A DNA stretch of 64,000 nucleotides from Hyaloscypha bicolor E (lineage: Eukaryota; Ascomycota; Leotiomycetes; Helotiales; Hyaloscyphaceae), in assembly GCF_002865645.1 (NCBI RefSeq), contig NW_020194512.1:248001-312000 (forward strand). Reading direction: 5' to 3'. A model generated the notes under the pieces. The model was not told the DNA's origin and ran no database searches. It saw only the letters and a list, made by a program, of their open reading frames with translations. Position 1 is the first letter of the stretch. Every line of letters begins with the position of its first letter. A program made the translations under genes and the position numbers. Below are positions 51,241 through 62,529 of the stretch, piece by piece.

Positions 51241-52494
51241 GTTTTCGGAGACCTAAGTTAGGGGAAGTTTTAATAATAAGAGGAATTATATAGTTAATAG
51301 AATTATTTTATAGGAATTATTAGTTTATATTATTTTATTTTATCTTATTTCGGATTTTAACTAGCTATTTCTAAATAATAAAAATCCCTTTTAGTTTAAT
51401 TTATCCTATACTAGTTATTTGAGTAAAGATATTTCAAGCTCTTTAGTATTTCAGATATTAAAGAATAACTTTAAAACAGAGAAGTATTAAATATAATAAT
51501 CTATATAGGAAAATACTTTAACTAAAACTAGTATCTTTCTTTCTAACCTAGTATTATAGATAGGTTATATTATATATATTCAAATTACTAGGTTATATAT
51601 ATTATAGTTTACTTACTATTATTAGTAGAATTTCATTTCCTAGTTCTTATATAGAAATAGGAGGATTTAGAATAAAATTTATTACTATTTAATAAAGAAG
51701 TATTAAATAGTTATAGCTTAATTAAATAATTTAAAGTATATAGAATAGAATAGAAAATACTAAAAGAAATTATTAGCCTATATTTGTAAGATATAATACT
51801 GTATTTAGTTATTATTTTTACTAATTAAATTCAAGAGAATAGATTAGAAATACTAGTAAACTTTTCCCAAATATAACTTAAACCAAACCTTAATAACTTA
51901 TATACTTGAGAGAAAATAAAAGAGAAAGAATATTTCTTCTTAAAGAATATAAGTAATTACTTAAATAAAAGTTTTATAGAATTATATAAGGGAATTAATA
52001 TATTATTTATAGTAGTCGGAAAGAATTTAATATATAAATTATAAATAGGGGCTATTTAAAATAAGGTATTTACTATTAATATTTTAATTATAGGTTTAAA
52101 CTAACTAAAATATAGTATTTGTATTCTTCTAAAACCGAAGTAAACTTTATTATAAAGATTAATAAGTTATAAGAAAGAGAAGTAAAACTTACCTGTAAAT
52201 TAAATAAATAGAGAAATCAAATAGCTATAGAATTAGATATAAAATACTAGGCTAAAGGAAAAGTAAATTATTTAGAGGTTATTATTTAAGAGGCTCGGAA
52301 TAATAATTAAAAGTTGGAATAGTATATATAGGAATAGAAATTAGTAATAGAATAGTCTTAAAGTAATATATTTAAATACTATAATAGAGTAAATAAGTTA
52401 TTTGTATTATTAGTAGAACTAAAATCCGAACTATTCTTTAATTAAGAATTATTTAATAGAAATATCTCCTATTATTAAAATACTAGTATTAGCT
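51241..52494. other. AT-rich RIP-mutated DNA, coding relic uncertain
   Basis: The plus-strand frame at about 52150-52420 reads as a Lys/Glu/Gln-rich, possibly coiled-coil stretch (KLNKQ.NQIAIELDIKYQAK, YLEVIIQEARNNNQKLE). The remainder is not interpretable. Confidence 0.3.
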
Positions 52495-52557
52495 CTTATA
52501 CTATTTATAATTCTTATACTATTTATAATTCTTATATTATTTATAATTCTTATACTA
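52495..52557 (+). repeat. 18-bp tandem repeat CTTATACTATTTATAATT, 3.5 units
   Basis: Units start at 52495, 52513 and 52531 (one C-to-T difference), with a partial fourth. The unit length is a multiple of three, and the surrounding plus frame reads ILFIILILFIIL or, one base over, SYTIYNSYTIYN, so a coding origin is possible. Confidence 0.75.
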
Positions 52558-53265
52558 GTATATAAGTTTATACTAACTTATATTTCGTTATAAATAAGTA
52601 ATAGAAATTCTTTATACTAGGAACTTTACTATTTAAGTTTCCCGAGAAAAGATATTTGCTTATTTCCCAAATATATAGTTCATTTCTTGAATTAGTTTAA
52701 TAATCTGGTTACTAAAATAGCTTTATTAATTAGGATCTGTCTTAATTATAGCTATATATTAATAGCCTTGGAAGATAGAAGGGCTATATAAATAGAAACG
52801 GAAGTGAATTTGAATTACTACTAGCTTTTTACTAGATATACTTAAAAATTCATTATTAATAAATCTAGTATAATATTTCTCTATAGGTCCAAGTATATAG
52901 ATTAATATAAGTAGAGATCTTAAAATTAATAGGCTAGGAAATTCCTATAAATTATACTATATCTATTTCCGGCTTGATTTTAGCTAAAGCTCTAATTCTA
53001 GTTTAATTAAGGTTAGAATTTAATATAACTCTCTTTTTTAATACTATAATAATAATAATAATTTTTAGTATTTATCCGATTCCGGTTTCTTATTTCAATA
53101 GTATTTCCTTTCTTTAACTTTTAAACTCTTTTTATATATTTGAATAGAAAGGATATATTATCTAAATTAATTATATAGTTATATAAATGCAATATACGAA
53201 TTATAGAAAGTAATAAACTATTAAGGGAGTCCAGAAACAGGAAGGTCCGAATTAATAGTATTCGA
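52558..53265. other. AT-rich DNA upstream of the PAQR relic
   Basis: RIP-mutated. A plus-strand frame rich in former Ser/Thr/Pro codons can be followed in places (about 52600-53050), but no family is recognised. It may belong to the gene preceding the PAQR relic. Confidence 0.3.
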
Positions 53266-54090
53266 CTATTACTATAATATAAATTATATATCTAATAATA
53301 AGATAATAAGTTTATACTAGCTAGTTATTACTCTATATCTGGATCTTTCTACTAGTCTCTAAAGAGCCTAGGTTATATCTATAATAAAACTATAAATTTT
53401 TATTTTTATTTTTTTAGTATAATTATTTTTGGAATTCTTCTATTTCCTATATATAGTAAGGTCTACTATTAGTATATAAATACTTAACTAGGTAATATTA
53501 TTATATTTTTAGTATTTTTCTGGAATATTACTATTTACTTTCTTCTTTTGGCCTCTTTCCATATTATATTAAATTATAGTTTAGTAGTAATAGTACTAAA
53601 TAATTATTTCGGCTACTTAGATATTATAATTTTAATATAGAAATCGATTATTTCTTCTATTTACTATAGATTTTATTATAAACCAAAGCTCTAAAAGCTA
53701 TATTAGCTTATAACTATAATTCTAGCTTCTATTTATATAATTACTACTCTTTACTATAGATTTTATTATCTAAATTTTCGGCTATATTAGACTATAATAT
53801 ATTCTAGTCTCGGCCTTTCTATAATTTACTTTATTATATATAGCCTTATATTCTATAATTGGGTCTTCTAAAATTATAGAATAAACTTGAGTTAGATAGA
53901 ATTAATAGGAGAGCTAAATATAATTAATATAATAGTTTATATTACTAGGATTCCGGAGAAATAGTATTTATAAAGATATAATATTTATAATAGTAGCTAT
54001 TAGATATTCTATATTATAGTTATATTTACTAGACTAATATATTTGGCTAACCTATTAAATATATTTCATTATTTATATATATATTCTTAG
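53266..54090 (+). pseudogene. PAQR/AdipoR/haemolysin-III-family membrane protein gene, RIP-decayed
   Basis: The plus frame, read through TAG/TAA/TGA, gives the whole PAQR core in order: QDNKFILASYYSISGSFYQS.KSLGYIYNKTIN (usual SGYRP...SLGYLHNETVNI), LGNIIIFLVFFWNITIYFLL, LASFHIILNYS (the SASFHT block with its His kept), FGYLDIIILI, YYRFYYKPKL, LGLSIIYFIIYSLIFY, TRIPEK*YL*RYNIYNSSY*IFYIIVIF (usual [23 protein letters not shown]). The C-terminal HQIFH histidines have become Tyr (CAT to TAT). PAQR proteins are seven-span membrane receptors/hydrolases (yeast Izh). This is a cellular gene, not a transposon gene, so RIP implies that it was duplicated. No introns were resolved. Confidence 0.72.
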
Positions 54091-57000
54091 TTCTTTTAAT
54101 AAAGAGTATTAATACTTATAAAGTACTACTTATATAGAATTAGTAATAAGTATAAAGTTATTATAACTTCTATTAGGCCAAATATAAAATAATTCTCTTA
54201 AAAGCCATTTATAAAATCTATATCTATAATTAGTTATAAGGTTATTATATGAATCCGAATAGCCAGTTCTGAACTATTAACTTATATTATATATTTCGGT
54301 AATTTAGGTAATATTATTATATTTAGTATTATTTTAAAATAGTTTTCATTTCCGGAACTCTTATTTAAATAGAAAGTTCGAGGAAGTTATAGTCTCCTAA
54401 TAAGAATTATTATATTATTTATTTTATAATTATATATTATTTTAATTTTTTAAGAATTTCTTCTTTATTTTAAAATATTAGATAATTAATTATAAATTCT
54501 AATTTATATAAATTGAGATATTAAATATAATAAAGTCCGAAATCGGCTTTAGTTTCGAATATTCCTAACTTATTATTTTTATTTAGGTATAGTAGTAGAT
54601 ATAGCTTTTTTAGAAGAGGTTATAAAAGTATAGAATAAAAACTGGCTACTTAATAAAAGAGGATATAAAAGTATAATATAGAAACTAGCTTCTTAGAAAA
54701 AGATATAATAGTAAATATAGCTTTTTAAAAAAGGATATAAAAATATAGTATAAGAAATAGCTTCTTTAGAAAAAGTATAGTTATATATATAGCTTCTTTA
54801 TAAGAAGATATAAAAGTATAGTATAAGAAATAGCTACTTAAAAGAGATATAGTCGAGATTAGATATATTAGGCCAGTATTAAAGAATATAGGTCTAATTA
54901 TATACCTATAATATTAATAAACTAACTTTTCTTAGGGTATTATTATATTTCTCTAGTCTAATTACTCTTTAATAAATTATTAATATACTTAATTTAGTCT
55001 AGATATATCTATAATATAGGAACAGGCTTTTTCTATAAAGATTATAGAATCTCGGCCTATTATTTTTATATAAATCTCGGAGAATATAGTATAGTATTTA
55101 TAAACTTTTATTTAAGTTATTATTAATTCTTTTTACTATATAAAATGGCCTATAAACTATTATCTATTAAAATTTTCTCTTTATTATATATTTATAATAT
55201 TAAAAAGAAAATATATAAAAAAACTTATTATTAAAACTTATTATCTTTATTATCTTTATTCTCTTTATTTTATATACTAATCCTGTAATTTTCCAAAATT
55301 TGGATTATATCCTATAGTAAATTATTAGCTTTAAGACTTATATTAATAATTTTCTTTTCTTTTATAGGCAGGCTATTAGATTTAAGTCTTTTAAAAAAAC
55401 TATTTAGTTTTCCGATTTACTTAATAGTACTTTTAATATATTTAATAGTATATTTTATATTCTAAATAAAGATAGTTATTTACTATTTTCTATTAGTTAT
55501 TTTGGTTCTATAAGATTTAAGCTTCTTAGAAATATTAAGAAAAGGACCTGATTCTAGTTAGCCAAAATAATCTATAGTATAAATTAAAACTCACTTCTGC
55601 TTTTAGAACCTAAATTTCCGTAACTTATATTAGAGATATTATAAGAATTAAATTCTTTCTATTAATATTTGAGATTACCTAAAGAACTCTATTTTATATC
55701 TATTATTACCTACTTTTCAATTCCGAATATAGATAATATAATAGTTATTCTAGAGTATTATTAGAAACGGGTTATATTTTTCGTTATATTATTTATATAA
55801 TTAATTATAGTACTTTTATAGGCAGTTCCTTTACTAGTATAAGCCTATATAGTTACAGGCTCTCTATTATATCCTTTAAAAGATATAAATTAAAAGCAGA
55901 ATACTAGCTTATTTAATATATTTCCTTTTATTCTATAATTACTATATTAGTTAATCTTAACCTATAAAGATATAATAAAATAAGAGTCAGACTAGCTTTC
56001 CGGCTCGAATTAAGAAATTGGATAACTATTATTATTAATTTAGTATTTGTTTTTAATATCCTATTATAGTCCGGAGATAACCGGATTAGTAGGTTTATTT
56101 GATTTACTAGTAGTTTCGGGATTAGTAAAGAAAGAAGTTTCCGATTCGTTATATACTAATATTTCTATATATTATTAGAAGATTACCTACTAAATAAGAA
56201 TAGAGGATCTTCGGATATACCTTAAATACTTTAGTAATTATATATACTATTCTCTAAACTTAACTATATTAGACTAAGAGAACTTCTTTTTATTTTGGGA
56301 ACAGGTTCGAAATAATTAAGAATAGATTCTTTTCGGATATTTTAATAATCTTCCCTATATAGTAGATATACTATTATAGGTATTTAGATTTAAAGTATTC
56401 TAATTTCTAGTAATAGAAATCTCAGATATAATATCTTATAATATAGGGAAATAGAATAATATACTTATAATAAAGTAAATAAAAAGAGAGAGAGGAAAAG
56501 AGATAAGAGAAAAGAAAGACTGCTTTTATACTTAATTTCCTTTATAGGAATAGATCTTAGTTAGACTAGTTAGTTTATTTAGTTACTTCTATAAATATAT
56601 ATATCGAATTACTAACTTTAAACCTTTATAGCTAAAAAAACATATAAGATATAATAACTAAATAATATTTATTTCTATATACCGGAAAATCCTATATACT
56701 AGAAAATTTAACTAGTATATAAACTTTAAGTATTATAAAATTCGTATATATAGTATTATATCTTATTATTTTTTATAATTTATATTTCTTAATTATTTCG
56801 GAATAATTTAAATACTTCTAACTAAATAAATTACATTTATATTATTGCCCTTATACCTAATTATAAAAGGTTTCCTTTTATAATATAATAGACTTCTTCT
56901 AATATAGCTATATTACCGGACTTATTCTATTTCTAAAACTTATTAAAGTATCTTAGTTGGATTCTTAAGTTTCCCTATTATAAAGAGTATTATTAATAGC

Positions 57001-57429
57001 CTTATAGTAGCTATAGCCCGTAGATTTATATAAGATTACTATATGAATTAGTATTTCGGATTAAAATGAGTAATAATCTTAATAAGAAATAGTTCTATAT
57101 ACTCGACTCGAAATATATATTCCTGAATAATTATATAAAATTCGCCTGGAACTTATTAATACTAATAGAGGTACCTTATTTAAAAGCTTATATATTTATA
57201 CTAAATAACTTATCTATAAAGTATAAATCGGTATTTCTATTATATATATTTATAATACTATAGTATATTTTATAATCTATTAAATTAATATATCTTTAGT
57301 ACTTAGATTAATAATATAACTAATATTCTTTAGTTTAGTCTTTTATATATCTAAAGCTTTACTAGATGAAATAAAATATAGATAATTAAGCCCTAAAACA
57401 CATTTCCGAAATTATATATAATCTTCTAT
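54091..57429. other. AT-rich RIP-mutated DNA between the PAQR relic and the NLR gene
   Basis: At about 54590-54850, imperfect tandem units containing ATATAAAAGTATAGTATAAGAAATAGCTTCTT recur. On the minus strand at about 55300-56160 a Gln/Ser/Thr/Pro-rich frame interrupted by TAG/TAA can be followed (SETSFFTNPETTSKSNKPTN), unidentified. The stretch next to 57430 would be the 3' end and terminator of the NLR gene. Confidence 0.35.
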
Positions 57430-57512
57430 AAGTCTTATAGCTTTGGTTTCTTTACTATTTCCTTTTTATATAAATACTAGATTAGCTATACTAGATAATA
57501 TATCTGGATAGT

Positions 57513-58873
57513 TTACTCTAAACTTTATTTTACTTATTTCTATAACTTATATATCTAGCTTTTTAATATTATTTTACCGGTTTTAATTCCTATATATTAC
57601 TACTAGATTAGCTATATTTAATAATATATCTAAATAGTCTATTCCGAGCTTTGTCTTACTTGTTTCTATAACTTATATATCTAGCTTTTTAATATTATTC
57701 TACCGGTTTTAGTTCCTATATATTACTACTAGATTAGCTATATTTAATAATATATCTAAATAGTCTATTCCGAGCTTTGTCTTACTTGTTTCTATAACTT
57801 ATATATCTAGCTTTTTAATATTATTCTACCGGTTTTGGTTCCTGTATATTACTACTAGATTAGCTATATTTAATAATATATCTAAATAGTCTATTTCGAG
57901 CTTTGTCTTACTTATTTCTATAACTTATATATCTAGCTTTTTAGTATTATCTTACCGGTCTTGGTCTCTGTATATTACTACTAGATTAGTTATACTTAAT
58001 AGTATAGAAGGGTAGTTCACTCCGAGCTTTGTCTTACTTATCTCTATAACTTATATCTCTAGCTTTTTAGCCTTATTCTACTGGCCTTAGTTCCTATATA
58101 TTATTACTAGGTTAGCCATACTTAATAGTATAGAAAGGTAGTTTACTCCGAGCTTTGTCTTATATATCTCTATAACTTATACCTATAGCTTTTTAGCCTC
58201 GTTTCACCGGCCTTAGTTCCTATATATTACTACTAGATTAGCTATACTTAATAGTATATCTGGGTAGTCCACTCCGAGCTTCGTCTTATAAGTCTCTATA
58301 ACTTATATATCTAGCTTTTTAGTATTATCCCACCGGCCTTGGCTCCAAAGTATTAATACTAGGTTAGCTATACTCGATAGTGTATCTGGATAGTCCACTC
58401 CGAGCTTCGTCTTACTCGTCTCTATAACTTATACGTCTAGCTTTTTAGCCTTATCCCACCGGCCTTGGTTCCAAAGCATTAATACTAGGTTGGCCATACT
58501 CAATAGCGTATCTGGGTAGTCTACTCCGAGCTTCGTCTTACTCGTCTCCATGACTTATATATCCAGATTTTCAGTATTATCCCACTGGCCTTAGTTCCTG
58601 TATGTTGCCGCTAGGTTGGCCATGCTCGATAGCATATCTGGGTGGTTTACTCCGAGCTTCGTCTTGCTTGTCTCCATGACTTGTACCTCTAGTTTTTCAG
58701 TATTATCCTACCGGCCTTGATTCCATAGTATTACCGCTAGGTTGGCCATACTCGATAGTATGTCTGGGTAGTCCACTCTAAGCTTCGTCTTGCTTGTCTT
58801 CATGACTTGCACCTCCAGCTTTTCAGTATTATCCCACTGGCCTTGGTTCCAAAGCGTCGATACTAGGTTGGCT
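57513..58873 (-). repeat. Tandem array of 126-bp TPR units, about 11 copies
   Basis: The period is 126 bp (42 residues, kinesin-light-chain-type TPR). Unit starts lie near 57639, 57765, 57890, 58016, 58142, 58268, 58394, 58520, 58646 and 58772. The best unit, next to the hAT, reads LEVQVMKTSKTKLRVDYPD and MANLAVILWNQGRxDNTEK. Units become steadily more AT-rich leftwards (GAGCTTCGTCTT to AAACTTTATTTT), and the leftmost carry several stops each. A degenerate further unit is visible at about 57430-57512. Confidence 0.88.
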
Positions 58874-61800
58874 CAGGCTCGGCAAAAATTCCCTAATTTC
58901 CGGTATTGATAGAAATCGATGCCAGAATCGTAAGGTATTAATAGTATTAATAGTTCTATTAATACTTAGTCAGTATTTGCCCTATTTCTAAGGCCCTACC
59001 TAATTATTTTAACCCTACTATCTGATTTACTAAATAATCATATAATTCATAGCTTAATATAACTAATTCTAATACCCTAGCTAATTATTTTAATTCCATT
59101 ATCTGAACTATAGTAAATAACTATATAATTCACAGCTTTGTAGCCCTATTTCTAAGGCTCTAGCTAATTTATTTTCCCCGCATTATCTAAACTATACCAA
59201 ATAACTATATAATTCATAGCTTGATTTATAGCTTAATCTAAATTATTTAGGCTCCTATTTAAGTCATTTTTAGCCCTAGATATCTATATAATAGGCTCTT
59301 AGCTCTTAGCCCTCCCTCCAACTTCCTTATATATATATATACTCTCTCTCTCTCCTTATATACTCTATATATATACCTCACATATAATACTTTATATATA
59401 CTACTTCATATATATATATATATAATAGTAGCCCAAGCTTAATAAGATCTCGTTATCTGGACTCGTATAGACCTCTCTAATAATACTAAGGCTCAGTACT
59501 TCCTTTATATAGGAGGAAATGAGCTCTAGCCCTTAGTTATTAATAGTAGCCCTTAGTAGAAGCATACCTTTAATATTAATAATCCAGAATCCTCAGATAT
59601 TGTAATTAAGGGACCCTATACTCCTGGTACCTTTAATACCTTACTTCTCCCTGAGGTTATTAATATAATCTTGACCCAGCGAGTATAAGTTACTTCTCCT
59701 GAGTTCATATGATCTATACTAAGTAATATAGTAGCAAAGTTAATACCCAGACTTCTTATACTATTTATAATAAGGGTCAAGGTATATTTATAGAGTATTT
59801 AAGGATTCCTGGTAGAGAATAGTATAAGGCATATAGTAACTGTATTCGTTGTAATTATGTGACCTAATATATTATATAAGATATTAATAATAATAGAGGA
59901 GAGGGAGATTCTGGAGGAAAGCCTAAATCTCCTAAAATTATATGAAGTAAACGGGTTTTAAAGCCTGGAGCTTATCCTAGCTAATAAGTTTATAGGTTCT
60001 AGATAGGGCTACTTGCTCTCTTTATATTATATAATTGCCTGGCTTTTATATAATATTTAATAGACTATATTAAGCTCTTAATATTTACCCTCTTTTAATT
60101 TTACTTATAATTATAATTACTTTTATATAGTACCTAAAAACTAAAAGAAGAGATTCTAATCTGGCCCTAAAGTATTATATAAAAAGTATAGAATCTTCCT
60201 TTATTCTTAGATTCCTCTCTTAGTCTTAAGGAAAGTATTTAGAATCCTATTTCTTTTCTAGTACTTTAAGTACTCTTATATCTCAATTATCTTTGCCTCT
60301 ATTTATATCCTATCCTAGCTTACTATATAATATTCTCCTGAAAATACTCTCTCTGGCTTATTACTTATTAGTAGAATAGAGAGAATATTAATAGCCATAA
60401 GAGAGAGCCTTAGCTAGTATTACCTCTATATATCCTAATACTACTATATAGGGGCTTCCTATTTACCAGGATTATATAATTCTAGTAAGTTATAGTTCTT
60501 AAACTCGTCTTGACTTATAGAACGAGCTTCTGCTCTAAGAAATAAGGTAATATAATTATATATATCTAGTTCTAGTATCTTATAAGACAAGCTTTTATAC
60601 CAAAAAGCTAGTAATATAGGTATAGTAATAGGCCTTTCCCGATATTTCTCCTAGAGCTTTTTAACCTTAGCTAAGACTGGCTTTAACTATTTCTTTAGCT
60701 AGTATATCTTAATACACCTTATATAATTATAAGAATTTAAAATTAATACGGTAATATAAACTAGAAATATATTAGTTCTTATATAATAATTATCCAGAAC
60801 CTTATATACTGCTTTGATTTAATAAAGGAAGTCTTTCTTCTCTGGATTCTTACTTTTCTAATATTTAGCCTATTAGAATTAGTATAGTTATATGAGATTA
60901 TATAAAAGGAAAGAATAACTTATATTCTCTTATTAGAGGTATTTAATTAAGATATCTATTATAAAGAAAATAGAATTAAGGAAAGTTGAGCCCTTAGCTA
61001 TAAGAGTAGCTCGTATAAAGAATATAAGGAAGTCCTTAATTATATAAAGCTTTTTCTAATCTTTAGGAGTCAAGATATTCTCCTTAAGCTTCTCCTTATA
61101 GTTTTAATAATACCTTTCTATTACCGGCCTCAAGTTAAGTAGTATATAAAGTATCTTATACTAGCTATTTCACCTTATATAATTATCTATTAGAATTAGC
61201 CTTTTCGCAAGTATACGAAACTCCTCTATTTTTCTAGCTAACTTACGAATATAAACCATAATATTATATACTTGGCCAAGGGGTCCTATTAGCCTAAACT
61301 GGGCCTTTATTACCTTTATTATATTAAAGACTCTAGTATTCCGCTCCTGTTTATTATATAAATCAAGGTTCTCCAAGCTAACCTGATTCGTAAATAAGAA
61401 GGCTTATATAACTAGATTAATAATATGGCCCAGATAGCGAATATACTAGTAATTTGCCTTCTAGTCCAAGCTCAGCTTATCCTTTAGCTTCTTTTGAACT
61501 AATTAATAAAGGATATTATTTATTGAGGCATTATTATATATAATAGCTCCAAGCTTATATATAATATCATAATCTTGAAGAACTGGCTAAAGAATTAATA
61601 TTTGAGCTTCTGAGCTATGGCCAGGGATCTGCTTTAAAGCGAGAAGGGCCTTTTATTACTTTCTATTATATATAGTAAAATGGCTATAGATTACGAGTAA
61701 AAGTAATTGATTTGAAGAGGTCCAGATATCTAGAGAGATATAAATAAGTAAGAGTATAGCCTGGACTACTTGTCGTACGGTATCCTGGTGGCCTTTCCAA

Positions 61801-62529
61801 GCGCCTTTAACAGAGCTAGTAATTCCTGAATGCGAAGTTATAATCTTGCCTTTAATAGCTCGATTGAGTACTTGGCAAAGCATATGGAACTCTGGCCATT
61901 TAATAAGAGTATAGGACAGATTCCATATAATAATAAGAGTAATCAGAGCTTTAAGAATAACCCAGATATTAAGGTAAGCTTCCAGGATCTTAGTATCAAG
62001 CTCCTCTTGCTCGCTTGTTCTAGTAGCTTGGTAGTAATATTACCTCAATTATAAATTAACTATTACTTGGTTCTTACTAATAGCCATCTTAATAGGGATC
62101 TTATAAAAACCTTGTATATACTTCTTTATATTCTTTAAAAGAGAAGTATAATATGGCTTTCTCGTTTTCTTATTATAATGGATATAATAGAAGTGGGCTT
62201 GGTTCTTCTTCTCAGTAGGATCACGTATATACTTCCAGACCAGGGCCCTCAATTTTCGGCTAGAAGGGGCTTCTAGTTCTAGATCTACAAAAGCAGAAGC
62301 TAGAGAGGAAGAGTCTAGCTTATGCAAAGAAGACATTTTGAGCATATAATCCAAATAGAATAAGAATAAAAGATGTGAGAATAGAGTAAGTGAAAAATTA
62401 GAGGGTGCGGGATAAGAAGCGGTATAGGAATCGATAAGGAATCGATACATATCGATACTTACTAATACCTTATTAATACTAGTAACTATTAATTCCTTAT
62501 TAATACCTCAGGTATTTTTGCCGAGCCTG
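58874..62529 (-). mobile_element. hAT DNA transposon copy B with perfect 8-bp target duplication
   Basis: 3656 bp. The left tip CAGGCTCGGCAAAAATTCC and the right tip (inwards) CAGGCTCGGCAAAAATACC form the terminal inverted repeat. GGTTGGCT is present on both sides (58866-58873 and 62530-62537), the 8-bp duplication typical of hAT. The target codons belong to a TPR unit of the NLR gene (SMANL block). The element is RIP-mutated but less so than copy A at 15570-17546. Confidence 0.92.
60190..62336 (-). pseudogene. hAT transposase gene, RIP-decayed
   Basis: ATG at 62336 (MSSLHKLDSSSLASAF). A BED-finger-like N-terminus follows (VWKYIRDPTEK..QAHFYYIHY, near 62165-62250), then CQVLNRAIKGKIITSHSGIT and VKGAWKGHQDTVRQVVQ, then SLDIWTSSN (near 61720-61890), the usual hAT catalytic-region lead-in. 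ENLDLYNKQERNTRVFNIIK lies at 61170-61376. At about 60335-60370 the C-terminal dimerisation block ILLISNKPERVFSG is readable, the hallmark of hAT transposases. Frames are interrupted by many transition-type stops, so no active enzyme is encoded. Length (about 700 codons) fits the family. Confidence 0.8.

Noticed and set aside
57513..58873. CRISPR-like array appearance of regularly spaced repeats
   Set aside because: Units are contiguous 126-bp coding repeats encoding TPRs, without unique spacers; the context is fungal.
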